Shown here: piece after piece, positions 32,857 through 39,925 of the stretch | How the letters are laid out: each line of letters opens with the position of its first letter | Position numbering within the stretch: position 1 is the first letter of the stretch | Assembly (NCBI GenBank): GCA_002968845.1 | Contig: PVBG01000010.1 | Coordinates: 124,001 to 188,000 of the forward strand | Direction of reading: 5' to 3' | DNA from: Neorhizobium tomejilense | Lineage (GTDB): Bacteria; Pseudomonadota; Alphaproteobacteria; Rhizobiales; Rhizobiaceae | Length of the DNA: 64,000 nucleotides | Translations under genes and position numbers: made by a program | The notes under the pieces: generated by a model | The model's input: the letters and a program-made list of their open reading frames with translations, nothing else | What the model was told of the DNA's origin: nothing | Database searches by the model: none

Positions 32857-32930
32857 TATACGCATAAACATTGCGCGAGCATACGTTCGCGCATTTTTTT
32901 TGTTGACGAATATACGTATGCGCATATTAT
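32857..32930 (+). promoter_or_regulatory. Rightward early promoter with overlapping repressor operators
   Basis: TTGACG (32903-32908) and TATTAT (32925-32930) are separated by 16 bp and make a good sigma-70-type promoter facing the plus-strand early operon. The operator core ATACGTATGCGCATA (32910-32927 region) fills the spacer. Two further copies lie upstream: ATACGTTCGCGCAT (32881-32894) and TATACGCATA (32857-32866). Repressor bound here would block the promoter directly, like lambda OL. Confidence 0.75.
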
Positions 32931-32972
32931 ACCTCAATCCGAGCCGCATCCCGGCGAGGACATCCCCGCAAC

Positions 32973-33028
32973 GAAGGGGACCGGCGCGCCACCGCTAATT
33001 GCGCGCCGGTCCAGCGGGGGTCCCCTTC
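32973..33028 (+). other. Leader hairpin with two alternative stems in the rightward transcript
   Basis: GGACCGGCGCGC (32978-32989) pairs perfectly with GCGCGCCGGTCC (33001-33012). In addition GAAGGGGACC (32973-32982) can pair with GGTCCCCTTC (33019-33028), which shares GGACC with the first stem, so both cannot form in full. It lies between the promoter and the first gene at 33044. No T tract follows, so it is not a plain terminator. Confidence 0.55.
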
Positions 33029-33043
33029 AAGATGGAGAGAACA

Positions 33044-33307
33044 ATGCGCCAGCAGATCCAGAACCATAATGCCTACCCCCATTGCCGAAACCGCGACGAA
33101 CAGGTCGCTTGCGTAGCCGAAGCAATGCGCCGTTTCGGCGAAGGCTGCACGGCCGATGACCTCAAGTCGTGCCTCGGCATCACCGAGGCCCAGTTGAAGG
33201 ATGTGGCAGACGACGCCCGCTCCCGTGCCGTCACACTCAGCACCTACCAGACCCGCATTTCCGTGCCGGCCAATCGCGCCGCCGGCAACTTCGAAAACCG
33301 GATCTGA
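33044..33307 (+). CDS. Hypothetical phage protein, first gene of rightward operon
   Basis: The 87-residue protein contains DEQVACVAEAMRRFGEGCTADDLKSCLGITEAQLKDVAD, read here as a small helix-turn-helix-like helical domain from about residue 15 to 55. The ATG at 33044 has GGAGAG upstream; an in-frame start at 32999 would lie in the leader hairpin and is rejected. Function is unknown; a regulatory role is possible. Confidence 0.62.
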   Translation: MRQQIQNHNAYPHCRNRDEQVACVAEAMRRFGEGCTADDLKSCLGITEAQLKDVADDARSRAVTLSTYQTRISVPANRAAGNFENRI

Positions 33308-33312
33308 CGCTC

Positions 33313-33537
33313 ATGCCGGCGACCGATCACATCTTCGACCAGCGTGGGTTCAATCTGAGGAACCCGGCTGCGGCAAAGCCCGCCCCTCAGACGCATTTCC
33401 GGGTTCACCTGGCGGACGGCTCCAAGCACGATGTCCTCGCCCATTCTTCGGTCGACGCAAACAAGCATGTCGAGAAGCTGTTTCCCGGCATCAAGGTGAC
33501 CAAGACCAAGCGCGTTGCCCCGAGGGCGCCGGCATGA
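33313..33537 (+). CDS. Hypothetical phage protein, 74 residues
   Basis: A small basic protein (THFRVHLADGSKHDVLAHS, then KHVEKLFPGIKVTKTKR). The beta strand followed by a helix and a basic end suggests nucleic acid contact, but no family is recognised. It starts six bases after the previous stop and overlaps the next gene as ATGA. Confidence 0.55.
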   Translation: MPATDHIFDQRGFNLRNPAAAKPAPQTHFRVHLADGSKHDVLAHSSVDANKHVEKLFPGIKVTKTKRVAPRAPA

Positions 33538-33707
33538 ACACCATTCGCGTCATCCCCTTCGCTATCGAGGCTCGCCGCGAACAGAGCCGCCGCGAATTCT
33601 TCGACATCCTCGCCACCGCCAACTTCTGGCGCGCTCGCGCGGTCGAGTTCCTTTGCCTGAGCATGATCGTCTTCTGGCTTGGCTTCGAGATCGCCCGCCG
33701 CCTCTGA
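33534..33707 (+). CDS. Small single-pass membrane protein
   Basis: A 57-residue protein with a basic N-terminus (EARREQSRREFF) and one C-terminal membrane segment (AVEFLCLSMIVFWLGFEIA). It begins at an ATGA overlap with the preceding gene. Single-pass early phage proteins often act in host takeover or exclusion; here that is only a possibility. Confidence 0.55.
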   Translation: MNTIRVIPFAIEARREQSRREFFDILATANFWRARAVEFLCLSMIVFWLGFEIARRL

Positions 33708-33770
33708 AGGGCGACCGGCAAACGTTAGTCACCCTCGGGGCGTCCCGATGGGCAAACGGGGAGAACACCC

Positions 33771-34133
33771 ATGAAAATCATACGCGATGCAAAACTGTTG
33801 CTCGGCCTGCTCGAACGGGGCGAGCTGAATAAGGAGCTTACCGACGTTCTGCAGGAAACCCAGAAGGCCCTGGTCGATCTGGTCTCCGCGCAGCCGAACC
33901 GCAAGTTCTCCGCCACCGTCAAGCTTGAGATGAAGCTGACGGCGGCCGGCGATACGATCGAATTCAACTGCGACATACCGCCCGTCAAGCTGCCGAAGCT
34001 TCCGCGCCGGTCGACCGTCTATTTCGCCCTCGACGATGGCAACATTTCCACCGAGCACCCACAGCAGATGGACATGATCGGCGGCCCCTACGAAATCGAC
34101 CACAACCGCCAGGGCCTCACCCGCCCGTCCTGA
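33771..34133 (+). CDS. Hypothetical phage protein upstream of DUF2303
   Basis: The 120-residue protein has a helical N-terminal half (LLERGELNKELTDVLQETQK) and a beta-rich part (FSATVKLEMKLTAAGDTIEF). It is preceded by a good ribosome site (CGGGGAGA). Proteins of this kind are usually found next to DUF2303 genes in rhizobial phages, as here. Function unknown. Confidence 0.65.
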   Translation: MKIIRDAKLLLGLLERGELNKELTDVLQETQKALVDLVSAQPNRKFSATVKLEMKLTAAGDTIEFNCDIPPVKLPKLPRRSTVYFALDDGNISTEHPQQMDMIGGPYEIDHNRQGLTRPS

Positions 34134-34194
34134 TCACCGCCGTTCGTCGCATGACGACGCGGCGCCCTCAACTTACCAATGGAGAACTTGAACC

Positions 34195-35160
34195 ATGGAC
34201 CAACTGTCCGAAACTGCCGTCAATGCCGTTGCCGCTCTCGCCAGGGAGAAGGGCTTCCAGATCGTCAGCGTAACCGCACCATCCGGCGCCAAAGGCGTGC
34301 CGACCAGCATACCCCTTCTTCTCAACCCGAAGGATGGCACGGCCGTCAGCGTCAAAGGGCAGTTCGACAGCTGGCGCGATACGCCCGAGCGCAAGACGGG
34401 CACCGCAAAGGCCACCACGCTCGACAGCTTCATCGAGCTGACCGAGCGCCACATGACCGGTCACTCGGTGATCTTCGCAGACACAAACTGGCAGAAGCCG
34501 TCCTTCACTGCCGTCATCGATTATCACCAGAAGAACACGGAAAACTCGGTTGCTGGCGGCACGGACACCTTGGCCGCCCTCGGCAGCCCGGATAACGGCC
34601 GCCACCGCATCCACTATCCATTCCCGCTGTCCGAAGAATGGCAGGCGTGGGTTGCCGGCAACAAAAAGCCGATGAATCAGGTCGACTTCGCCGAGTTCAT
34701 CGAAGACCGCATCGGCGAGCTTGCCGCTCCGCACGAGGACGAGATCACCTTCTGGGAAGCCAAGCTCGGCGGCAAGATGGCATACCCCAACGAGCTGCAG
34801 CTCCTGTCGCGCGGCCTGAAAATCCATGCGCAGACCAAGGTCTCCAACATCGTCACCCTGTCGAGCGGCGAGGGCGAGATCAGCTTCGAGGAAGAGCACC
34901 GGGACATGAAGGGCGACAAGCTCATCATTCCGTCTCTCTTCATCATCCAGCTTCCGCCGTTCTTCCAGGGAGAGCCGACCCGCGTTCCGGTCCGCCTTCG
35001 CTATCGTGCCAAGGAAGGCATCACCTGGTTCTACCAGCTTTACCGGCCGGACCAGTACATCACCGAGCAGGTGATGCGCGATCTTGCCCGGGCAGAAAGC
35101 GCAACGGGCCTTCCCACCTACCAGGGCACGCCCGAAATGTCCGGCTCCTCGTCCATGTAA
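34195..35160 (+). CDS. DUF2303 (YfdQ-like) phage protein
   Basis: The 321-residue protein fits DUF2303 (PF10065; prophage protein YfdQ) in length and in phrases such as SFIELTERHMTGHSVIFAD, FTAVIDYH and the C-terminal PVRLRYRAKEGITWFYQLYR. The family is widespread in temperate phages, and its role is not established as far as I know. It lies in the rightward early operon, with GGAGAA before the start. Confidence 0.85.
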   Translation: MDQLSETAVNAVAALAREKGFQIVSVTAPSGAKGVPTSIPLLLNPKDGTAVSVKGQFDSWRDTPERKTGTAKATTLDSFIELTERHMTGHSVIFADTNWQKPSFTAVIDYHQKNTENSVAGGTDTLAALGSPDNGRHRIHYPFPLSEEWQAWVAGNKKPMNQVDFAEFIEDRIGELAAPHEDEITFWEAKLGGKMAYPNELQLLSRGLKIHAQTKVSNIVTLSSGEGEISFEEEHRDMKGDKLIIPSLFIIQLPPFFQGEPTRVPVRLRYRAKEGITWFYQLYRPDQYITEQVMRDLARAESATGLPTYQGTPEMSGSSSM

Positions 35161-35214
35161 GCCCGCTTTGGTGACCGCCGCCTGTCAGAGGGGCGACGGC
35201 ATCCAAAACGGGCT
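35160..35214 (+). other. Inverted repeat after DUF2303 gene
   Basis: AGCCCGCTTTGG (35160-35171) and CCAAAACGGGCT (35203-35214) are inverted copies with one mismatch, and the enclosed bases can form a second short stem. It overlaps the DUF2303 stop and ends before the next ribosome site. No T tract follows, so it may be an RNA-processing or stability element rather than a terminator. Confidence 0.45.
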
Positions 35215-35226
35215 TTGGAGGCTACC

Positions 35227-35562
35227 ATGGGCAAACAGACGAATAGAATTGAGAAGCGCGTCACGACGATTGAACTCGACGAGGCGGCGATCCGCGCCGC
35301 CTACCTTGCCGGCGACGCGCCTTCGACGATCGCCAGCCGCGCACCAGACAAGGCACACTATGCGGCGATCATCGGCTTCATCGCAGTGCATCGCGACGTC
35401 TGGCTGCGCGAACGCCTGAAGCTGCGACGCATGCCGAACGACAAGAAGATTGTCGTCGAGCGGTGCATTTATGAAGACGAAATGGGCCGGTCCCGCTTCA
35501 TGAAGATCAGCCTCCCACGCGTCTCGATGCACATCGCCGCCATTCAGGAGGCGCAGCAATGA
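35227..35562 (+). CDS. Hypothetical phage protein, 111 residues
   Basis: The protein has an N-terminal charged strand (RIEKRVTTIELDEAAIRAAY) and a C-terminal beta-rich part (KKIVVERCIYEDEMGRSRFMK). The ATG at 35227 has GGAGG six bases upstream. It overlaps the next gene as ATGA. No family is recognised. Confidence 0.6.
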   Translation: MGKQTNRIEKRVTTIELDEAAIRAAYLAGDAPSTIASRAPDKAHYAAIIGFIAVHRDVWLRERLKLRRMPNDKKIVVERCIYEDEMGRSRFMKISLPRVSMHIAAIQEAQQ

Positions 35563-36146
35563 CCTTCACACCAAAGATGCTTACTGATCTCGCCTACTTC
35601 TTCACCAACACCGATCGCTCGGCTCTGGAGCAGGCAGGCATCATCAATCCGGGCAAGTCGGGCGACGACAAGTGGAAGCGGTACAACCACAACTTCGATA
35701 TCTTCATTCTCAAGTCTGATGAGCAGCAGCTCACCGCGCTTGCCAAACTCGCCAACGGTTACGTCTCGTCGTTCTCCCCACCACCCCAGTCACATACGAT
35801 GGGAGGCCAAGCCGCCGCAATCGTGGCGGAATATGACGCTTTTCTCGCGGCCCGCCAGGACTACGCGCCGACTGCCCGGCTCGTCGCCAGCGATGCGATC
35901 GGCGGGAAAGCGTTGGATCTACTGCGCACGATCGCGGAGCAGCCGCCCGAAACTCTGGTGGAGGCGCGCTGGCGCGTCGTCGAAGCGGCAACAGGCCCAG
36001 GCTATTGGGGCATCGAGCTTGAGCAAGCGGGCAATGATGACGACATGATCATGTGCCCGATCAAGATCCACCGCGATACCGTAGCGAGGATCGTTGAGGC
36101 CCACAACGCCGCCCTTGCCGCCTCCGCGACGGAGGACGGCCGATGA
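35559..36146 (+). CDS. Hypothetical phage protein, 195 residues
   Basis: This soluble protein has no motif I recognise. It contains two halves: residues 1-70 (LAYFFTNTDRSALEQAGI) and a C-terminal half with helices (ARWRVVEAATGPGYWGIEL). It is coupled to both neighbours by ATGA overlaps in the rightward operon. Confidence 0.58.
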   Translation: MTFTPKMLTDLAYFFTNTDRSALEQAGIINPGKSGDDKWKRYNHNFDIFILKSDEQQLTALAKLANGYVSSFSPPPQSHTMGGQAAAIVAEYDAFLAARQDYAPTARLVASDAIGGKALDLLRTIAEQPPETLVEARWRVVEAATGPGYWGIELEQAGNDDDMIMCPIKIHRDTVARIVEAHNAALAASATEDGR

Positions 36147-36661
36147 CCTGGGGCGACACCTTCAATCGCCACAAGGCGACCGGTATGGACCCGAGCGATG
36201 CGGCGTTCCGTGCCGACCAGTCGGACCCGATGCGCAAGCGTCGTGCCGAGGTCGAGAACGAGCGCCTGCGGGAGGCTCTTATCCAGGCCGATCTCAAGAT
36301 CAGGTCGCTGCCCGGCACGGATCAATCGGACGTGGAGTTCATCCGCGAGGCTTTGGGCGGCAACCCAGCACCCTCGACGAATGCGATGGGGCATTCAGCA
36401 GCCGATATCGTCGCCAAGATCGCGCAGATCGCCGCCGCTGTCGGCTGGCAGGCGAACGAACCGGCGATGGAGATGGCCGGCCAGATCGTTTCCGTCCTTG
36501 CGGCAAATCCCGAACACATCGACCGCTTCATGGCCGAAGGAACCGAACTGTTTCTGGACGGCACATTCAATCACGAAAAAGGGTCGCTGACCTATCGCGC
36601 CATCAACGGCTCGATCCTGTCGCCGTCCGTCCTTCGCGAGAAAAAGGGACAGCAGCAATGA
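36143..36661 (+). CDS. Hypothetical phage protein, 172 residues
   Basis: A helical protein with an N-terminal coiled coil (RRAEVENERLREALIQADLK) and a hydrophobic helix (ADIVAKIAQIAAAVGWQA). No known family. It overlaps its neighbours as ATGA and precedes the RHH fusion gene. Confidence 0.58.
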   Translation: MTWGDTFNRHKATGMDPSDAAFRADQSDPMRKRRAEVENERLREALIQADLKIRSLPGTDQSDVEFIREALGGNPAPSTNAMGHSAADIVAKIAQIAAAVGWQANEPAMEMAGQIVSVLAANPEHIDRFMAEGTELFLDGTFNHEKGSLTYRAINGSILSPSVLREKKGQQQ

Positions 36662-37269
36662 CCGCATCCACGATGACGCTCAATCTTTCTCCGGTCGAAA
36701 TGCAGGCGCTAGATCAGCTCTGCCTTGAACACGACATGTCGAAAACAGCCGTCCTGCGGCAGGCTTTGCGGCTCTACCAGTCCCTTCACCAGCACCTCAA
36801 AAATGGCGAGCGAATCATTCTCAGCGGTGATGTGCAGCGCGCGCTGGATTTTGTCGGACCTGGCTTCGGTCAGGATCTTCGCTCCCCCGCTCCCGAAACG
36901 AATAAGCGCGGCATCTACATCGCCAGCAAGACGAAACACGCCGATCGCTGGCGCCTGCTTCGGGACGCTGGCTTGCCGATCACCTCAACATGGATCGACG
37001 AGGCCGGCGCAGGCGAGAGCGGCGATCTGTCCGATCTATGGCGGCGTTGCATTCTCGAAGCTTCGACCGCCTCCGTGCTGGTCCTCTATCGTGAGCCAGA
37101 CGATGTTTTGAAGGGCGGATGGGTGGAACTCGGCGCCGCGCTCGCATGCGGCGTCCCCGTCTTCGCTATAGGGATCGAGGAATTCACGATCGCCAAGGAT
37201 AAGCGCATCCGGCATTTCGCCACGCTGGACGCCGCCCTTGCCGTCGCTGCTGCGGAGGCCGATCGATGA
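36658..37269 (+). CDS. RHH domain fused to nucleoside 2-deoxyribosyltransferase-like domain
   Basis: The 203-residue protein has an N-terminal ribbon-helix-helix DNA-binding domain (MTLNLSPVEMQALDQL, then MSKTAVLRQALRLY) and a C-terminal Rossmann-like domain of the 2-deoxyribosyltransferase/TIR-like group: RGIYIASKT, TSTWIDEAG, DLWRRCILEAS, then LKGGWVELGAALACG, where Glu157 is the probable catalytic glutamate. These enzymes cleave N-glycosidic bonds of nucleosides or nucleotides. Fusion to an RHH domain is unusual. Possible roles are nucleotide salvage or defence/exclusion; the sequence does not choose. Confidence 0.75.
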   Translation: MTASTMTLNLSPVEMQALDQLCLEHDMSKTAVLRQALRLYQSLHQHLKNGERIILSGDVQRALDFVGPGFGQDLRSPAPETNKRGIYIASKTKHADRWRLLRDAGLPITSTWIDEAGAGESGDLSDLWRRCILEASTASVLVLYREPDDVLKGGWVELGAALACGVPVFAIGIEEFTIAKDKRIRHFATLDAALAVAAAEADR

Positions 37270-37274
37270 GGATG

Positions 37275-37454
37275 TTAAAGGTCTTCCGGGCGATCGCCAT
37301 TGTCGCTAGCAAGCTTGTCGTAAATGGCGATGTTCACGCCAGCGGCGATCTGACGATATCTCCAGATTATCGCTTCCTCTCCAGGCGTCGGCGACCTTCC
37401 CGCAAGCTTTTTCTCCCAGCTATTGAGAATTTGATTGGCTTGTTCGGGCGTCAT
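37275..37454 (-). CDS. Candidate small reverse-strand gene, 59 residues
   Basis: On the minus strand an ATG at 37454 opens 59 codons (MTPEQANQILNSWEKKLAGR at the start, then a helical middle WRYRQIAAGVNIAIYDKL). GGAGG stands six bases before the ATG, a strong ribosome site. The competing plus-strand reading frame (37266-37496) begins at an ATGA overlap but ends in arginine-rich, shadow-like sequence. I favour the minus gene, but the evidence is limited and it would be the only reverse gene in this operon. Confidence 0.42.
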   Translation of the reverse strand: MTPEQANQILNSWEKKLAGRSPTPGEEAIIWRYRQIAAGVNIAIYDKLASDNGDRPEDL

Positions 37455-37492
37455 TTCGGCCTCCAGATTTTCCGACCGAGAGGAGTATGGCC

Positions 37493-38014
37493 ATGAAGAT
37501 GCCGATCGACAAGGAATGGTTCGAAAAGCGCGCGGCGGCCGAGGGCGATCTTGAAGTCGGCGCAGGAGGCCGGCGCAAGACCATGACGCTCTACCTCACC
37601 GAGGAAGAGATTGCCGAGCTTGAACGGCTGGTCAATCCGAACCGGGACGCGATCCGTGCAGAGGCTTTCGAAGAGGCGGCCAAGCTGGCGGAGGATTACA
37701 CCTTCCCCTCTCGGATGAATGGCCCGCTTGTCCGCAACATTCAGGACAAGAGCCAGTGCCCGCCATGCGGCCTTGCTGCATCCATTCGTGCTTTGGCTGC
37801 GTCCCCACCACCCGAACAGAAAAAGCAAATGGTTGGGCTTGAGGCGGTCCTTAATGTCATCCGCCAACATCGATCGACCTACGACGCCGAGCGAGCCGAT
37901 CTACAGCGCCGGGGAAAAGCAAACGCTCACTTTTACAAGGCGCTCGTAGATGTCTGCGAGAGCATTGAAAGCTCCGTCTTGACCGTCTCCACCACGGGGG
38001 GCTCAGAGCCATGA
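37493..38014 (+). CDS. Hypothetical phage protein, 173 residues
   Basis: The protein starts with a charged segment, then a strand-helix unit (KTMTLYLTEEEIAELERLV), and holds a CPPC motif (SQCPPCGLAASIRALA) near its middle. It ends with a helical region (HFYKALVDVCESIESSV). GAGAGGAG lies seven bases before the ATG at 37493, which is chosen over the ATG at 37487 that lies too close. It overlaps the cytosine methyltransferase gene by four bases (ATGA). Confidence 0.6.
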   Translation: MKMPIDKEWFEKRAAAEGDLEVGAGGRRKTMTLYLTEEEIAELERLVNPNRDAIRAEAFEEAAKLAEDYTFPSRMNGPLVRNIQDKSQCPPCGLAASIRALAASPPPEQKKQMVGLEAVLNVIRQHRSTYDAERADLQRRGKANAHFYKALVDVCESIESSVLTVSTTGGSEP

Positions 38015-38883
38015 GGTACGGTTCCGTTTGCAGCGGCATCGAGGCCGCAACGTCGGCGTGGCATCCTCTTGGATGGACGCCTGCATTCTTTAGCGAAGTT
38101 GCCGCCTTTCCCGCCGCCGTTCTCGCGCATCACTACCCGGAAGTTCCTAACCTCGGCGACATGACGAAATTCGAGGAGTGGCTCGACCATGCAATTGACC
38201 TTCTTGCCGGAGGAACCCCCTGTCAGGACGTCAGCATTGGCCAATCCGCAGGAACAGGAAGAGGCGGCGACGGCTTGGATGGAACACGTTCTGGCCTTGC
38301 CTTCTCCTTCGTCGGCATTCTTCGACGCTATCGCCCGCGGTGGTTTGTCTGGGAAAATGTTCCGAACATCCTCTCCAAGCGCCTGGCGTCCGGGTTCCTC
38401 AGGTTCATCCGAAGAATTGGCGAGCTGGGGTATTGCTGTGTCTGGCGAGTACTGGACGCGGCAGGGTTCGGCCTTTCCGACCAGCCAAGGCCCCGGATCT
38501 TCGTGGTCGGATATCTTGGAGACGTCCGCCCTGCCGCAGCGGTACTTTTTGAGCGCGAGAGCAATATCCGGGATCTCAAGAAGAAAACGGAAACCGCGCC
38601 TGTTCTCACCGCTCGCGGAGGCATGGCTTTCGACGACCGCACTCCGTGCATTCTGGACGGAGGCCGAGCGCGCATAGCAACGCCGGCAGAATGGGAACAG
38701 GCGATCGGCTTCCCGGCAGACCACACGCGGATCGCTTGGCGTGGCAAGTCGCTGGATCAGTGCCCGGACGGCCCACGCTACCGCGCGGTGGGAAATTCGA
38801 TGGACGTCAACGTCATGAGGTGGATCGGGAAACGCATCGCCCTTGTCGACGGATTGACCGCCGCATGGAGGATCGCAGCATGA
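38011..38883 (+). CDS. DNA cytosine C5-methyltransferase (phage Dcm type)
   Basis: The 290-residue protein has the standard C5 motifs in order: motif I SVCSGIEAATSAW, motif IV GTPCQDVS with catalytic Cys71, motif VI ENV at residues 115-117, motif VIII QPRPR at 158-162, and motif X YRAVGNSM near the C-terminus. It is short for the family, with a reduced target-recognition part between motifs VIII and X. No restriction partner is adjacent, so protection of phage DNA is the likely purpose. A second long reading frame lies wholly inside it. Confidence 0.92.
   Translation: MRYGSVCSGIEAATSAWHPLGWTPAFFSEVAAFPAAVLAHHYPEVPNLGDMTKFEEWLDHAIDLLAGGTPCQDVSIGQSAGTGRGGDGLDGTRSGLAFSFVGILRRYRPRWFVWENVPNILSKRLASGFLRFIRRIGELGYCCVWRVLDAAGFGLSDQPRPRIFVVGYLGDVRPAAAVLFERESNIRDLKKKTETAPVLTARGGMAFDDRTPCILDGGRARIATPAEWEQAIGFPADHTRIAWRGKSLDQCPDGPRYRAVGNSMDVNVMRWIGKRIALVDGLTAAWRIAA
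38189..38677 (+). CDS. Nested +1-frame gene inside the cytosine methyltransferase gene (possible dual coding)
   Basis: From ATG 38189 the +1 frame is open for 162 codons, wholly within the methyltransferase gene. It begins MQLTFLPEEPPV and contains SDILETSALPQRYFLS (residues 107-122), then a basic stretch ISRRKRKPR. From memory, separately annotated phage proteins share the pattern SDILE...PQRYFLS, and those stretches correspond to a shifted reading of the methyltransferase motif GYLGD.R.AAAVLFER. Both frames therefore look conserved. Whether the second one is translated is not shown here; a weak GGAG lies about ten bases before the ATG. Confidence 0.5.
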   Translation: MQLTFLPEEPPVRTSALANPQEQEEAATAWMEHVLALPSPSSAFFDAIARGGLSGKMFRTSSPSAWRPGSSGSSEELASWGIAVSGEYWTRQGSAFPTSQGPGSSWSDILETSALPQRYFLSARAISGISRRKRKPRLFSPLAEAWLSTTALRAFWTEAERA

Positions 38884-38926
38884 CCACCGGCAAGACCCCA
38901 GCGCCCAAACCGAGGGAGGCGGGACA

Positions 38927-39106
38927 GTGACAACACCGGCTCTCCCCTATCGATATGCCTGGGACCGCCAAGGGCGCAAAGGGCAGCTCTGCGATGTCGT
39001 CGTTCGCGCCAAGGCTATGAACTCATGCCTCGTTCGTTTCGCCGACGGCTATCAGATGGTCACCAGCCGCAACGCGATCCGGAAGAACAAGGAGGCGCAA
39101 CGATGA
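38927..39106 (+). CDS. Small conserved phage protein, 59 residues
   Basis: A GTG at 38927, preceded by GGGAGGCGGG, opens 59 codons: PALPYRYAWDRQGRKGQLC, then SCLVRFADGYQMVTSRNAIR. The phrase W.R.GRKGQ.C followed by SCLV.F.DG..MVTSRNA is one I recall from short proteins of rhizobial phages. It overlaps the ASCH gene start. A 16-codon frame at 38880-38930 (MTTGKTPAPKPREAGQ) links it to the methyltransferase gene and may only couple translation. Confidence 0.68.
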   Translation: MTTPALPYRYAWDRQGRKGQLCDVVVRAKAMNSCLVRFADGYQMVTSRNAIRKNKEAQR

Positions 39107-39528
39107 TCGACCTCCTCGCCCTCGCCGATCGCGTTGCCGCTGGCGAAATCAAGTGCCTCAGCATTAAGCAGCCGTACCCCCATCACATCTTCCATGACGG
39201 GAAGGACGTCGAGAACCGCGACTGGCCTACGAAGGGTCGGGGCTGGTTTATCGTCCACGCCGGCGTCTCGAAATCCGAGATCGACAAAGACGACGAGCGC
39301 CAGATGAGTATGCCGCGCGGCGGCGTGGTCGGCATGGCTCGCATCGTCGACTGCGTCACCGAGATGGATAGCAACTGGTTCTTCGGCCGCTACGGCTTTG
39401 TGCTTCGCGATGCCTTCCCACTGCCGCTGATCCCATGCCGGGGCCAGCTCCTGTTCTTCAACCTTGACCCTGACGTCAACCAGCAGGTGGCGGCCGCCAT
39501 CCGGGAACGTGCGAGGAGTGCAGCATGA
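39103..39528 (+). CDS. ASCH domain protein
   Basis: The 141-residue protein starts its fold at IKCLSIKQPYPHHIFHDGKDVENRDWPTK in pattern, with GWFIVHAGVS and later MPRGGVVGMARIVD, the hallmarks of the ASCH beta-barrel. ASCH domains bind RNA or act on modified nucleosides (some are amidohydrolases). The ATG at 39103 overlaps the previous stop (ATGA); an earlier in-frame start is rejected. Its phage role is unknown, possibly RNA binding or nucleotide modification. Confidence 0.85.
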   Translation: MIDLLALADRVAAGEIKCLSIKQPYPHHIFHDGKDVENRDWPTKGRGWFIVHAGVSKSEIDKDDERQMSMPRGGVVGMARIVDCVTEMDSNWFFGRYGFVLRDAFPLPLIPCRGQLLFFNLDPDVNQQVAAAIRERARSAA

Positions 39529-39752
39529 CAAATTCTGACACCCATGAAGATGGGTTAGATCCTTTGGCTTTCAGTTTGGCATCCCAGCGCCTCAACGAGG
39601 CGAAAGAGGCAATCTTTGCGAGCGAGTGGTCTGAGAAGCAGCAAGAAATGCTTGCAGACTTCGCCGAAGCTGCCGCCGATATGTTGGAGATGGTGAAGGC
39701 TGCTTATCTCAACCGCGCGACGCCGCCCCAAGCGGAAGGCGATCAGCCATGA
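39525..39752 (+). CDS. Hypothetical phage protein, 75 residues
   Basis: A small acidic helical protein (RLNEAKEAIFASEWSEKQQE, then AAADMLEMVKAAYLN). It is coupled to both neighbours by ATGA overlaps. No family is recognised; it may be a protein-interaction factor. Confidence 0.58.
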   Translation: MTNSDTHEDGLDPLAFSLASQRLNEAKEAIFASEWSEKQQEMLADFAEAAADMLEMVKAAYLNRATPPQAEGDQP

Positions 39753-39925
39753 CTGCAACGGCGATCGTCAAAAAGTCCGACCTTGATCGTATGGCCGACG
39801 TGGCGAACGCGAAAAATGTGACGGTCGAGATTGTAGAAGGCGGCCGGACCATCCGAGTATCTCCGGCCCCGCCGGCGCAGCCGGAAAGGAATCCGCTTGC
39901 GCCCAGAGGTGGAGTTCGGCTTTGA
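39749..39925 (+). CDS. Small protein upstream of integrase, 58 residues
   Basis: An ATG at 39749, overlapping the previous stop, opens 58 codons: IVKKSDLDRMADVANAKNV then VTVEIVEGGRTIRVSPAPP. The stop at 39923-39925 overlaps the integrase ATG (TGATG). The short strand-helix pattern and position suggest a directionality-factor-like role, but it lacks a clear helix-turn-helix, so this is speculative. Confidence 0.6.
   Translation: MTATAIVKKSDLDRMADVANAKNVTVEIVEGGRTIRVSPAPPAQPERNPLAPRGGVRL

Noticed and set aside
37266-37496. Plus-strand 76-codon frame after the RHH fusion gene
   Set aside because: It begins at an ATGA overlap but its second half is arginine-rich and unlike a protein; a minus-strand frame with a good ribosome site covers the same DNA.
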